Shown here: positions 21,015-29,043 of the stretch, one piece after another | Numbering within the stretch: position 1 is the first letter of the stretch | Layout of the letters: each line of letters starts with the position of its first letter | DNA from: DATEMK01 sp039914625 | Lineage (GTDB): Bacteria > Bacteroidota > Bacteroidia > AKYH767-A > OLB10 | Assembly: GCA_039914625.1 (NCBI GenBank) | Contig: JBDSOU010000026.1 | Coordinates: forward strand, 1-29,043 | DNA length: 29,043 bases | Reading direction: 5' to 3' | Position numbers and translations under genes: made by a program | Notes under the pieces: model-generated | Databases searched by the model: none | What the model saw: only the letters and a program-made list of their open reading frames with translations | Told to the model about the DNA's origin: nothing

Positions 21015-21785
21015 TTAAAATTCATAACCCACAATAACCTGCAGGCAAGTAATTGAAATTGTATAACCCTTACTATTGGAAGGGCTTGCAGAGAGAAATT
21101 TGAACCCGACATTTATTTTCCTGTTGAAAACAACACCCGTACCCGTAGAAAATGCGAAACCGGTAATGCTTTCAAAATATGGAAAATCAGTTCCGCCCAG
21201 CCACGTATGGTTGATTCCCGCGTTTATTAAACCATAAAATTGGCAGGAATTGTTTTTAATTTGAAATCGAAAACCAAGTAATGCATAAATCGAATTATAT
21301 TCTACGCTTGAAAATTCTGTCGGATGAAAAGTATAATTGATATTGTAATTAAAAAAAGATATATGGTCATACATATTAATGTTTCCTTCGGTGCCAATGG
21401 TAAAACCCAATTTTGCGTAGCCGTCATCGTATTGCGATGTGCCTCCAAAACTACCAACAGGGATGGAGCCACCCGCATAAATTAAACCGATAAATGTTTT
21501 CAGAGTAACAGATTCGGTGACAGGTGTTTTTACTCCGGACGATTGAAAAGCGAGCATGTCCCGGGTCCCGTCTGCATATATAACCATATATACATCTGGT
21601 GTGGGAACTGAAAACACACCCCTGCCGGAATTGTCAAGTTTTTTGTATTTGATTTTTTTGATAGTAACGGACAATACCGTTGCTTTTATTTCGGTGCCGT
21701 TTTTTATTACGATAATATCCTGTGCCCGGCAGTGCTGTAATGCTAAAAATACAAACGTAAAGAGATAAATAAAAGATTTTCTCAT
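21015..21785 (-). CDS. Exported protein with DxIxxKNGxEI repeat domain and barrel-like tail
   Basis: The 256-residue exported protein starts with a signal peptide (MRKSFIYLFTFVFLALQHCRAQ). Residues about 22-75 form a small beta domain, DIIVIKNGTEIKATVLSVTI, then KKIKYKKLDN and VYMVIYADGTRD, that recurs at the N-terminus of many Bacteroidota envelope proteins. From about residue 95 the sequence alternates aromatic and small residues (FIGLIYAGGSIPVGSFGG, YNINYTFHP, YNSIYALLGFRFQIKNNS) and ends VIVGYEF, as expected for an outer-membrane barrel with a terminal Phe. No enzymatic motif is seen. The function is unknown; a structural or small-molecule channel role is possible. It is followed in frame by a TonB-C remnant. 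Confidence 0.78.
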   Translation of the reverse strand: MRKSFIYLFTFVFLALQHCRAQDIIVIKNGTEIKATVLSVTIKKIKYKKLDNSGRGVFSVPTPDVYMVIYADGTRDMLAFQSSGVKTPVTESVTLKTFIGLIYAGGSIPVGSFGGTSQYDDGYAKLGFTIGTEGNINMYDHISFFNYNINYTFHPTEFSSVEYNSIYALLGFRFQIKNNSCQFYGLINAGINHTWLGGTDFPYFESITGFAFSTGTGVVFNRKINVGFKFLSASPSNSKGYTISITCLQVIVGYEF

Positions 21786-21847
21786 GCAGGATTAAAACGG
21801 ATTTAATTTATCTGAATTTAAACAGGTTCGTTCCCTGTATTAAGAAT

Positions 21848-22465
21848 TTATTTTTTCATAGCATTCCTGATAAGAATGAGAGTGGTAACAATGATGAAAC
21901 CAAAAATAAAATATTCGAGGTAATTAATTATTTGCGGATAGGATCTTCCGAGAAAATAACCTGTCAGCACCAGCGACCATATCCATAGAAATCCGCCTGT
22001 CCAGTTGTAGTAGCTGAATTTTTTAATATCCATATCAATGGCTCCGGCAATAATGGGCGAAAAAGTTCTTATAATTGGAAGAAATCTTCCCAGCACCAGT
22101 GAAATGCTTCCTCTCCTGTCATAAAAGCTCTTTGCCCGTTCCACGCGTTCTTTTTTAAAAAATCGTGAATCAGGTCTGGTAAATAATTTTTTTCCTAATG
22201 TTTTTCCTGTGTAATAGCCCACATAATTACCGGCAACTGATGCAAGAGTAAGTGAGATGAGCAAAATAAATATAGAAATATCAAGAATATCTGTAGCGCA
22301 TAAAACTCCTGAAGTAAAAAGAAGGTAATCACCCGGAAGAAAAAAACCTATGAACAGCCCGGTCTCGGCAAAAATCACAATTACGATAAGTGTAAACCCG
22401 CCATACTGAATAAGTTTTTCAGAATGTAAAAGAGTATCAAAAAATTCGGGCAGATTTTGGAGCAT
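21848..22465 (-). CDS. DedA-family inner-membrane protein
   Basis: The 205-residue integral membrane protein has several predicted helices (about 21-45, 60-83, 140-165, 178-200). DedA-family members help maintain membrane lipid balance; some flip undecaprenyl phosphate or phospholipids. Family signatures are FAETGLFIGFFLPGDYLLF near the N-terminus, the re-entrant segment SVAGNYVGYYTGKTLGKKLF, and the conserved GRFLPIIRTFSPIIAGAIDM with its Arg. Length and spacing agree with the family. Substrate assignment is not possible from the sequence. It lies between the DUF3857 gene upstream and the barrel-like gene downstream on the same strand, with gaps of about 60-70 bases, so a loose operon is possible. 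Confidence 0.92.
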   Translation of the reverse strand: MLQNLPEFFDTLLHSEKLIQYGGFTLIVIVIFAETGLFIGFFLPGDYLLFTSGVLCATDILDISIFILLISLTLASVAGNYVGYYTGKTLGKKLFTRPDSRFFKKERVERAKSFYDRRGSISLVLGRFLPIIRTFSPIIAGAIDMDIKKFSYYNWTGGFLWIWSLVLTGYFLGRSYPQIINYLEYFIFGFIIVTTLILIRNAMKK

Positions 22466-22534
22466 TATTCTTATAAATATTTACCGGTGGTACTATTTTT
22501 CCAGGCTAATGATTTATTATTTTTAATTAAACTT

Positions 22535-24688
22535 TTACTGGTTAAGTGTTAAATAGGAGCCATTCATTTTTTGGATGGCAGCATAAATTTCTATGACATC
22601 ATGAAAATTTTCGGGAGCAACTTTTTCGTTTTTCACCTCAAAGATAGTTTCAAGCAGCCATGTTTCATCCTGTTGTTTAATCAAACTGCAGGAATAATTT
22701 CCAAAAGAATTTTTTATTGAAAAATTAAACGTGGCAATATCTTTTATCTCAACGGGTTTGTCAAATTTTAAAATGTATTTATGCTGATCGGTAAATTGGA
22801 AATCGGGATAATAAGACAAACACCTATTTGCTACTGTATCAACCGACTCTGTAATATTATTAAAGAAATTTTTCAGGGGAATAAATACTGCACGATCGCC
22901 TTTGCGTTCAATTAAACTGTTATTCACATAGTGCAATTTAAAATTTGCAGTGAAGGGAAAAATTTTAATGTGTGAAGTCATTTCTTTAGTAATTAATTTG
23001 GTTTTTCCGTTCAGCAAATATACAGGCTTATAATAACCGGGATTAACAGTGGTATCAACGGAACTATATTGATAAAACCCCCGGGTTAAAGTCGAAAACT
23101 GGCCGCTCATAATAAGCTTTGTGTTGAAATCAGCTTTGAGAGAATCAAGCGTTATGCTTATCATACTGATAGTATTCCTGGTGTTATCATTTGCACTGCT
23201 GTAAGGAGTTTTAACTCTGACATATTTAACATTTTGAATGGCTTTATAGGTTTCTTCCTCAGGAATAGTTTGTGGTATCAGCATAGCGAAGTTGTCTTCA
23301 TAATAAAAAGGAAATTCATTGCAGTCATAACCAAAGCGGGTGTGCTTAGGATAGAAATACAGATAGGCATCCTTATAGGGAAAAGAAAAAAACCTTTGTG
23401 AAATCTCCATTGGATAAAAGCAGTTAAAATCCATCTCTTCGAAACGTTTGTCGTACAGGTTTACTTTATAATAGGGATTTCCGGTACGGAATGCCAGCGT
23501 GTTATAAATATGATAACGGCTGCTTGCTCTTAAAATTTTCTTTTCCATGAATAGAGGGAGTCGCTCCAAACGGTCATCATCCCCCGTAAAATGTTCCAGG
23601 TCATCATCATATTGAAAATTATCAGTTATATCCTTATGAATTGAAAGAAATTTGGAATAACCTGAAGTATCTTTTAACGAATCGGTCAACTCATGGAAAT
23701 AATTTCTGATGGCAGTAGTATTTTTATCCAGCTTGTTGAGGTAATAGTTCGGATGTTTCGGATAATAACCGATCATGGTGCGGTAAATAAATTCCCAGGG
23801 ATAAGGATATTGTTTGGCATCTTGCAGCACCTCCATTCCCTGGTCATTGTAGTCATAATGATGCTGGTAAAATGTTACAAAAGGCAACTCCCTATGTATT
23901 CTTGCTCCCTTTTCATTTATGCACCCATCAAGGTTTTTTCTCGTCCAGGTATATTCATATGTTTCCGGGGTGGTAGTTTTATTTACTGCGGAATCCTGTG
24001 GCTCTGCACCGTTATGATATTGATAAAAAAATAAATTGCCATTCTTGTAACGCATTTTTAAAGAATAATTCTGCTTGGGTAATATGCCATGAAAATAAAC
24101 TCTATATGGTGATTTTGCATTATAAATATCTTCATAAGCGTATTGAATTTCTAATTCGTCACCCGGTTCCACTCCTTTTACATTAAATGTCCAGGAATAA
24201 AAAGTGTGGTCTTGTTGGCTATACCTTATAATTTCAGACTGAGTTTTATAATCATATTCTGCCTTTACAACGCGGCCATCCGGTTTGATGATCCGCGGGG
24301 CAAAGTATCTTATAGAATTAAATTCACCCTTTGGCCTGTTTACGGAATCCCTTTTGGAAAACTCAAGGTCAAACTTATCAGCTAACGGATCAAAGCTTTC
24401 AGGCAGAACAAAACTGCAGTTATTCTTTACCCCTTTTTCATTCAGGTATTTTACGCGGATGTGCTTGCTGTAAACATTTTCCACCAGCCATATCATATTG
24501 TCTTCCTGCAATATCACCGCATCATTGTTTTTATACTTTTCATCTACAGGAATGGCATTAGGTTTATCATTCTCCCACTTATATTCATAACTTTTGAATC
24601 CTTTCCCCTGGGAAAATGCATTTTGAATTATAATCAATTGAATAAAAATCAATATTCCGTTAAAAAAATTTTTTGTATAGTTATCCAT
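22535..24688 (-). CDS. Large exported DUF3857-type protein with transglutaminase-like region
   Basis: The 717-residue exported protein has a signal peptide (MDNYTKNFFNGILIFIQLII, then QNAFSQ). An N-terminal DUF3857-like beta domain covers about 50-250 (VYSKHIRVKYLNEKGVKNNC, IRYFAPRIIKPDGRVVKAEY, VEPGDELEIQYAYE). The middle part, about 330-470, is where relatives have a transglutaminase/protease-like fold (LRASSRYHIYNTLAFRTGNP, YYKVNLYDKRFEEMDFNCFYPMEI, LYFYPKHTRFGYDCNEFPFY). The usual catalytic Cys near the start of that fold is not seen (a Ser-Arg-Tyr segment stands there), so it is probably an inactive, binding version. The C-terminal ~200 residues are beta-rich. The role is unknown; such genes are common in this phylum. 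It is upstream of dedA on the same strand. Confidence 0.75.
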   Translation of the reverse strand: MDNYTKNFFNGILIFIQLIIIQNAFSQGKGFKSYEYKWENDKPNAIPVDEKYKNNDAVILQEDNMIWLVENVYSKHIRVKYLNEKGVKNNCSFVLPESFDPLADKFDLEFSKRDSVNRPKGEFNSIRYFAPRIIKPDGRVVKAEYDYKTQSEIIRYSQQDHTFYSWTFNVKGVEPGDELEIQYAYEDIYNAKSPYRVYFHGILPKQNYSLKMRYKNGNLFFYQYHNGAEPQDSAVNKTTTPETYEYTWTRKNLDGCINEKGARIHRELPFVTFYQHHYDYNDQGMEVLQDAKQYPYPWEFIYRTMIGYYPKHPNYYLNKLDKNTTAIRNYFHELTDSLKDTSGYSKFLSIHKDITDNFQYDDDLEHFTGDDDRLERLPLFMEKKILRASSRYHIYNTLAFRTGNPYYKVNLYDKRFEEMDFNCFYPMEISQRFFSFPYKDAYLYFYPKHTRFGYDCNEFPFYYEDNFAMLIPQTIPEEETYKAIQNVKYVRVKTPYSSANDNTRNTISMISITLDSLKADFNTKLIMSGQFSTLTRGFYQYSSVDTTVNPGYYKPVYLLNGKTKLITKEMTSHIKIFPFTANFKLHYVNNSLIERKGDRAVFIPLKNFFNNITESVDTVANRCLSYYPDFQFTDQHKYILKFDKPVEIKDIATFNFSIKNSFGNYSCSLIKQQDETWLLETIFEVKNEKVAPENFHDVIEIYAAIQKMNGSYLTLNQ

Positions 24689-24830
24689 GAAGGTTTTTCA
24701 AAAATGAGAATAAATTTTAATATGTCTTTAAACTGTATTTAAAACTTGGTAAAACAGAAAGCCAACAAATAATTCAATCATAAATGCATTTGTTTGAACC
24801 TCTTCAATGGGGTAAAAGTTCAATGCTGCT

Positions 24831-26090
24831 TCATTCACGTGACTCTGCTTTATTAATTTCAGTCATTTTGGGGTTATGCTGATACTTAAAAGCAAAGGGA
24901 AAAATAATTGCGAGAATAAGCGCATAACCTGCAAATGTGAACCAGATACTTTGCCAATCTTTAATTCCATTAACAGTAAAATGATCTACCACCCATCCGC
25001 TCAGGGTGCCTCCCAGATAAGCCCCTATTCCGTTTGTCATAAACATAAACAAGCCCTGCGCACTTGCTCTTATTTTTATATCAGCCTCTTTCTCTACAAA
25101 CAAGGAACCTGATATATTAAAAAAGTCAAATGCCATTCCGTAAATTATCATTGACAGAACCAGCAACACTAATCCGTTTCCGGGATTACCAATTCCAAAT
25201 AAACCAAAACGAAATGCCCAGGCAACCATACTTAGCAGCATCACTTTTTTTATTCCAAACCGGTGCAGGAAAAAAGGAATGGTGAGAATAAACAGTGTTT
25301 CAGAAATTTGTGAAATTGAAATTAAAACGCTTGGATGTTGCACGGCAAAAGAATTTGCATATTCAGGAATGCTTTCAAAATCATGTAAAAATGGTTCACC
25401 AAAAGCATTGGTAATTTGTAAAGCTGCACCAAGCAACATAGCAAAGAAAAAAAAGATGCTCATTTTACGCTGGCGGAATAAAACAAATGCATCAAGTCCT
25501 AATGAAGAAAACCAGGATGCATTTTGAGTGGATTTCGCAGGTTTGCATGCAGGCATGGTAAAACAATAAATTCCCATTAGTAATGAAGCAACAGCAGCCA
25601 CCTGGAATTGAACCGGACTTTTAGTCCATCCTAATAAATCAACAAGCCACATAGCGAGTATAAATCCTATAGTACCCCAAACACGTATTGGCGGAAAATC
25701 TTTTACAATATTGAACCCTTTATTTTCGAGGACGATATAGGATACGGTGTTGTTCAAAGCAATAGTTGGCATAAAAGCCATGGAATTAAAAAAGATAACC
25801 CAATACATCATCTGCGGGTCATTAACCTGTGAAGCCCAAAATAAAAGTCCGGCACCTGCAATATGGCAAGCTCCTAAAACACGTTCAGCATTTATCCACC
25901 GGTCAGAAACAATACCCAGTAATGCGGGCATAAACAGTGATGCGATTCCCATGGTTCCATAAGTTGCGCCTATCTCGCTGCCGGTTGCATGCAAAGTCGT
26001 GAACATATAACCGCCAAGAGAAATTAACCACGAGCCCCAGATAAAGAACTCCAAAAAATTCATTATAGTTAGGCGAGTTTTTATGCTCAT
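24831..26090 (-). CDS. Nucleoside:proton symporter, NupG/XapB-like (MFS)
   Basis: The 419-residue inner-membrane transporter of the major facilitator superfamily has about 12 helices. The NHS-type nucleoside permease signature is visible: MNFLEFFIWGSWLISLGGYM at the N-terminus, GIASLFMPALLGIVSDRWIN, AERVLGACH, then NNTVSYIVL and the conserved central segment FPPIRVWGTIGFILAMWLVD. The second half carries HRFGIKKVMLLSMVAWAFRF and the helix GLFMFMTNGIGAYLGGTLSG. Relatives import purine and pyrimidine nucleosides with protons. The specificity of this protein is inferred. It is the last gene of the leftward etf-bfn cluster, about 107 bases after the bfn gene, so it may belong to it or have its own promoter. 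Confidence 0.88.
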   Translation of the reverse strand: MSIKTRLTIMNFLEFFIWGSWLISLGGYMFTTLHATGSEIGATYGTMGIASLFMPALLGIVSDRWINAERVLGACHIAGAGLLFWASQVNDPQMMYWVIFFNSMAFMPTIALNNTVSYIVLENKGFNIVKDFPPIRVWGTIGFILAMWLVDLLGWTKSPVQFQVAAVASLLMGIYCFTMPACKPAKSTQNASWFSSLGLDAFVLFRQRKMSIFFFFAMLLGAALQITNAFGEPFLHDFESIPEYANSFAVQHPSVLISISQISETLFILTIPFFLHRFGIKKVMLLSMVAWAFRFGLFGIGNPGNGLVLLVLSMIIYGMAFDFFNISGSLFVEKEADIKIRASAQGLFMFMTNGIGAYLGGTLSGWVVDHFTVNGIKDWQSIWFTFAGYALILAIIFPFAFKYQHNPKMTEINKAESRE

Positions 26091-26197
26091 AATTTTTTTA
26101 GTTTAGAAAATCGGATCCCGATGTACCGTGAAATATGATGCAACTCCAACTGTTATAAAAGTTAACCTGTAAGTTTGTTGCAATACAGGAACAAAGG

Positions 26198-26824
26198 CTA
26201 AGAGGTTTTTTTTCTTTTGGTAAGCTCGTCACGTATCTTGCCGGCTCTTTCATAGGCTTCTTCATCAATGGCGCGCATTAAAGACTCATTTAATTCTTCG
26301 GTGGTCATGGAAGAATATTCACCTTCTTTGGAAGAAGATTTCGCAACCGATTTTTTTTCTTTTTCCTTTTCCTTTTCTTTTTCAGGCTTAGCAGGATCAA
26401 TGATAGCACTATCATCGTCTAACAAAACTCCGGCTTGAGAAAGAATAAATTCATACGTATAAATAGGGCAGTTGAAACGCACTGCCATTGCAATGGCATC
26501 TGAAGTACGCGCGTCAATTTCCATGGGTTTTGCTCCATCGGTACACATCAATTTAGAATAAAAGATTCCTTCTTTCAGATTATAAATTACTATCTCCTGG
26601 ACGGAAATTCCATAAGCGATGGCAAAATTTTTGAACAAATCATGAGTGAGGGGCCGACTTGGCGTCATGTTTTCCAATTCCACTGCAATTGCCTGCGCTT
26701 CGAAACCTCCAATGATAATAGGTAATCTTCGCTTGCCTATTTCCTCTCCAAGCACAAGCGCATAAGCACCTGATTGCGTCTGACTGAAAGACAACCCGAT
26801 AATTTCTAATTTTATTTTTTTCAT
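26198..26824 (-). CDS. Bifunctional nuclease (BFN/DUF151) with UVR motif
   Basis: The 208-residue cytosolic protein has a BFN domain over about 1-137 (MKKIKLEIIGLSFSQTQSGA, LVLGEEIGKRRLPIIIGGFE, then ENMTPSRPLTHDLF and EIDARTSDAIAMAVRFNCPI). BFN proteins have DNase and RNase activity in plants, and their bacterial relatives are usually annotated this way. After a Lys/Glu linker (KEKEKEKEK, about 149-165) comes a UVR motif at about 176-206 (LNESLMRAIDEEAYERAGKI), a helix pair also found in UvrB, UvrC and Clp proteins. The linker is encoded by a purine-run repeat. It follows etfA by only about 33 bases, so the etfB-etfA-bfn genes form an operon; this order is common in Bacteroidota. Confidence 0.9.
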   Translation of the reverse strand: MKKIKLEIIGLSFSQTQSGAYALVLGEEIGKRRLPIIIGGFEAQAIAVELENMTPSRPLTHDLFKNFAIAYGISVQEIVIYNLKEGIFYSKLMCTDGAKPMEIDARTSDAIAMAVRFNCPIYTYEFILSQAGVLLDDDSAIIDPAKPEKEKEKEKEKKSVAKSSSKEGEYSSMTTEELNESLMRAIDEEAYERAGKIRDELTKRKKTS

Positions 26825-26857
26825 TTCAGCGGTTAAAAATAGTGAAAAGTAATTATG

Positions 26858-27835
26858 TTATGCGTTGACTGATTTAAATTTTTTTACAGCTTCAATTAAT
26901 TTAGGAACTACTTCAAAAGCATCGCCCACAATTCCATAATCCGCTGCTTTAAAGAAAGGCGCTTCAGGGTCTTTATTAATCACAACAATATTTTTTGAAG
27001 AGCTCACTCCTGCAAGATGCTGAATGGCTCCTGAAATTCCGATTGCAATATAAAGATTAGGACTGATAGAAATTCCTGTTTGACCAACGTGCTCGCTGTG
27101 CGGACGCCAGTCAGCATCACTCACGGGCTTTGAACATGCAGTTGCAGCACCCAGTAAATTTGCAAGTTCTTCCACCATTCCCCAGTTTTCGGGACCTTTC
27201 ATGCCGCGTCCCGCAGAAACAACAAGCTCGGCATCAGGTAATGAAATTTTGTCCGAAGCGCGAACAGTTTCTTTAACTGTCATTTTGTAATCTGCATCAT
27301 TAACGGCAGGATTGAAATCTGCAATTGCTGCCTGCTGCACATTTTCAACTACTTTATAAGAATTAGGAATAAGTGTAATAATTTTTATTTCTGATGTTAA
27401 TGATACATTCGCAAAAGCCTTTCCGGAGAATGCCGTCTTACGAACTGTAAAACCATTGGTTACATCAGGTAAACTCACAGCGCCATCCGCCAAACCAGCA
27501 CTTAATTTTATTGCAATTCGCGGAGCTAATCCCTTGCCCGAAAACGAGGCAGACAATACAATTACTCTTGCATTTTCTGTTTTCGCTGCTTCTGCAATAA
27601 CGGAAGCATATGCCTGGTTAATAACTATTTTTAACTTTTCTGATGATGCATTTAAAATTTTCTTCGCACCGTAATTCCCGGTTTTCGTTAATTCATCAGC
27701 AGCAACTTCGCCAATTGAGATTACTCTTAAATCAACACCAAGCATTTTTGCAATTTCATTACCATAAGAAATCGCTTCAAAAGATGATTTTTTAAATTTT
27801 CCTGCAGCATTCTCTGCGTAAACTAAAACAGACAT
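26858..27835 (-). CDS. etfA: Electron transfer flavoprotein, alpha subunit
   Basis: The 325-residue alpha subunit binds FAD and, with EtfB, carries electrons from acyl-CoA dehydrogenases to the respiratory chain through ETF-quinone oxidoreductase. The start MSVLVYAENAAGKFKKSSFE and a first Rossmann-like domain (to about 190) precede the C-terminal FAD domain. That domain contains VVSAGRGMKG, the ELANLLGAATACSKPVSDA segment, HSEHVGQTGISISP, IAIGISGAIQHLAG and the final NKDPEAPFFKAADYGIVGDA. These are the classical EtfA signatures. It lies 76 bases after etfB; the gap is filled by the inverted heptad arrays at 27844-27909. Both subunits should be made from one transcript. Confidence 0.96.
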   Translation of the reverse strand: MSVLVYAENAAGKFKKSSFEAISYGNEIAKMLGVDLRVISIGEVAADELTKTGNYGAKKILNASSEKLKIVINQAYASVIAEAAKTENARVIVLSASFSGKGLAPRIAIKLSAGLADGAVSLPDVTNGFTVRKTAFSGKAFANVSLTSEIKIITLIPNSYKVVENVQQAAIADFNPAVNDADYKMTVKETVRASDKISLPDAELVVSAGRGMKGPENWGMVEELANLLGAATACSKPVSDADWRPHSEHVGQTGISISPNLYIAIGISGAIQHLAGVSSSKNIVVINKDPEAPFFKAADYGIVGDAFEVVPKLIEAVKKFKSVNA

Positions 27836-27843
27836 ATTTTTTG

Positions 27844-27909
27844 AGTTTAAAGTTTAAAGTTTAAAGTTTAAAGTTCTTAGTCGCGTCAGTCAACTTTAAA
27901 CTTTAAACC
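27844..27909 (-). repeat. Inverted heptad arrays between etfB and etfA
   Basis: Four units of AGTTTAA plus a degenerate AGTTCTT (27844-27878) face an inverse array, ACTTTAA twice and ACC (27893-27909). The two can pair over 17 bases without mismatch in the etf transcript, leaving a short loop. The outer arm begins 1 base after the etfB stop codon region (27911) and the inner one ends 8 bases before the etfA start. The hairpin has no T-tract. It might stabilise the upstream message, tune the EtfB/EtfA ratio, or simply reflect repeat growth. Confidence 0.8.
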
Positions 27910-27910
27910 G

Positions 27911-28648
27911 TTATATAACTTTCGCTTCGATATGAAGCAGTTCAACCAGTTTCTCCACATTATCGGCAGGAATTAAATTAACCTGCCCGCGTGGTTTTGG
28001 TTTATCATAATTTATTACTTGTGTGTGCTGCGGTACATCAACAGGTTCAATCACGGTTAATGGTTTTGTTCGCGCACTCATTATTCCTCTCATATTTGGA
28101 ATGCGGGGTTCTGCAATTCCTTCTGATGCGCCTGCAATTATTGGCAATTCGCAGCTGAGAACTTCCTTTCCTCCTTCAATTTCTCTTTCTACTGTCACAG
28201 TTGTTCCTTCTACTTTTAATGACTTGCAAATGCTGACTGAAGGAATTTCAAGCAATTCACCAATCATTGCAGGAACCTGTGAACCATTATAATCAATGGA
28301 TTCGCGCCCGGCAAGAATCAGATCATAATTATTTTTTTTTGCCACTTCCGCAATTTGTTTCGCAACAAAATAAGCATCGCGCGGAACAGCATTTACACGA
28401 ATGGCATCGGTTGCGCCTATTGCAAGCGCTTTTCGAATAGTAGGTTCGGTTGAAATATCTCCGACATTAATAACTGTAACTGTTCCTCCACCGGGTTCGG
28501 TCAACTCCAAAGCACGCGTCAAAGCCATCTCGTCATAAGGATTAATAATAAACTGAACGCCTTGGGTTACGAGGGCTTTATTATCAGGTGTAAAATTAAT
28601 TTTGGTTGTAGTATCAGGTACGTTGCTGATGCAAACAAGGATTTTCAT
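27911..28648 (-). CDS. etfB: Electron transfer flavoprotein, beta subunit
   Basis: The 245-residue beta subunit binds AMP and forms the heterodimer with EtfA. It begins MKILVCISNVPDTTTKINFT and contains VQFIINPYDEMALTRALELT, GATDAIRVNA, and the AMP-binding loop LILAGRESIDYNGSQVPAMI. It then shows ELLEIPSVSICKSLKVEG, VEREIEGGKEVLSCELPIIA and the C-terminal arm with LTVIEPVDVP. Length and order match the family. ATG 28648 is the start, with the heptad array of 28656-28690 8 bases upstream. It is the first gene of the leftward etfB-etfA-bfn operon and is divergent from the TPR gene at 28796. Confidence 0.96.
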   Translation of the reverse strand: MKILVCISNVPDTTTKINFTPDNKALVTQGVQFIINPYDEMALTRALELTEPGGGTVTVINVGDISTEPTIRKALAIGATDAIRVNAVPRDAYFVAKQIAEVAKKNNYDLILAGRESIDYNGSQVPAMIGELLEIPSVSICKSLKVEGTTVTVEREIEGGKEVLSCELPIIAGASEGIAEPRIPNMRGIMSARTKPLTVIEPVDVPQHTQVINYDKPKPRGQVNLIPADNVEKLVELLHIEAKVI

Positions 28649-28655
28649 GTGGCAG

Positions 28656-28690
28656 GAAATTAGAAATTAGAAACTGGAAATTGGAAGTTC
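28656..28690. repeat. Heptad array GAAATTA x5, upstream of etfB
   Basis: Five consecutive 7-mers occur: GAAATTA twice, GAAACTG, GAAATTG and GAAGTTC. The array begins 7 bases from the etfB start codon and would be in its leader. It belongs to the same TTNNAAR class as the arrays around DUF1599. Confidence 0.88.
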
Positions 28691-28709
28691 TTATATTGGA
28701 TATCTTTGA

Positions 28710-28744
28710 ACTTTAAACTTCAAACTTTAGACTTTAAACTTTTT
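28710..28744. repeat. Heptad array ACTTTAA x5, upstream of etfB and the TPR gene
   Basis: Five units occur: ACTTTAA, ACTTCAA, ACTTTAG, ACTTTAA and ACTTTTT. They are the inverse form of the AGTTTAA units at 13466-13490 and 27844-27878. The array lies in the divergent gap between etfB and the TPR gene, next to a candidate TTTG (-33) element at 28744-28747 for the latter. Confidence 0.88.
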
Positions 28745-28795
28745 TTGTGTGCGAATTTAATCATTACATTGGAGTTTGAAAATAAAATTACAAGT

Positions 28796-29043
28796 ATGAC
28801 CATAAATAGAATTGAATTACTCAAAGAATACCTGGATGATGATCCGGATGATGCCTTCACACTCTATGCACTTGCATTGGAATATTTAAAAGAAGAGAAT
28901 TTTTTTAAAGCAAAATATTATTTTTCAACACTTGTTAATAAACATTCAGATTACCTGCCGGTTTATTATCAATTTGGAAAATTATCTGAAAAACTGAATG
29001 AAACAGAAAAAGCGAATGAAATGTATTTGAAAGGAATTGATCT
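28796..29043 (+). CDS. TPR-repeat protein, 5' part (runs off the window)
   Basis: Only the first 82 codons are visible. The product starts MTINRIELLKEYLDDDPDDA and has no signal peptide, so it is cytosolic. Two TPR-like helix pairs follow (FTLYALALEYLKEENFFKAK, then YLPVYYQFGKLSEKLNETEK). Similar short Bacteroidota TPR proteins of about 100-130 residues occur in this form, but the end is not seen. The ATG at 28796 lies about 18 bases after a TTTG (28775-28778) that could be part of a -7 element, with TTTG at 28744-28747 as -33. It is divergent from etfB. The function is unknown; TPR units usually mediate protein contacts. Confidence 0.8.
   Translation, partial: MTINRIELLKEYLDDDPDDAFTLYALALEYLKEENFFKAKYYFSTLVNKHSDYLPVYYQFGKLSEKLNETEKANEMYLKGID

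Noticed and set aside
23693..24034. Rightward frames opposite the DUF3857 gene
   Set aside because: They are shadows of a well-formed gene on the other strand with no protein features of their own; the same holds for opposing frames over dedA, gdhA, nupG-like and etf genes.

Overview
The window is chromosomal DNA of a member of the Bacteroidota. The evidence is a TonB-dependent receptor with a carboxypeptidase-like N-terminal domain, a type IX secretion (T9SS) sorting-tail remnant, DUF6089, DUF3857 and BT_3928-type (DoxX) proteins, a GldI-like FKBP lipoprotein, promoter elements of the TAnnTTTG type, and few Shine-Dalgarno sequences. It is AT-rich with compact genes and looks like a non-Bacteroidales, probably environmental lineage. 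I see no rRNA, tRNA, CRISPR array or prophage.

Layout. 1-125 is the end of an IS4-type insertion sequence that cuts off the gene of a secreted 'VPNPSFE' protein (126-332). 333-1756 is sparse: a small XRE regulator (790-1014), a 20-bp-phased palindromic repeat (719-766), a structured stem-loop (430-460) and a 10-bp-phased repeat tract (1462-1548). 1757-3691 is a secreted TPR protein whose last 26 codons lie beyond an in-frame TAG. 3736-7768 holds a DUF6089-type barrel protein, an nrnA-FKBP operon, an RsmI-like methyltransferase and a STAS-like protein. 7896-10673 is a TonB-dependent receptor closed by a strong terminator. 10766-16673 is mainly core metabolism: tpiA, a TonB-C protein, a DoxX/thioredoxin-like protein, DUF1599, folP and gdhA.

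16849-21014 is an accessory and decaying stretch: a GNAT acetyltransferase, a fibronectin-III fragment, a Pro-rich peptide, a DUF1801 gene split by a complete 1,447-bp IS4-type element (18996-20442), and a TonB-C fragment. 21015-24688 holds a barrel-like protein, DedA and a large DUF3857-type protein. 24831-28648 is a leftward cluster of etfB, etfA, a bifunctional-nuclease (BFN) gene and a nucleoside permease. A TPR gene begins at 28796 and runs off the end.

No complete new multi-gene defence or metabolic system is visible. The most interesting signals are non-coding: heptanucleotide (TTNNAAR) arrays that abut or overlap gene ends around doxX, DUF1599, folP, etfB and etfA; a possible fold-back structure over the transposase start codon; the phased operator-like repeats near the XRE gene; and the phased repeat tract before the TPR gene. 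Several gene remnants (T9SS tail, TonB-C, fibronectin III, DUF1801, VPNPSFE protein) show active erosion. Function calls rest on family recognition by eye, without database searches.
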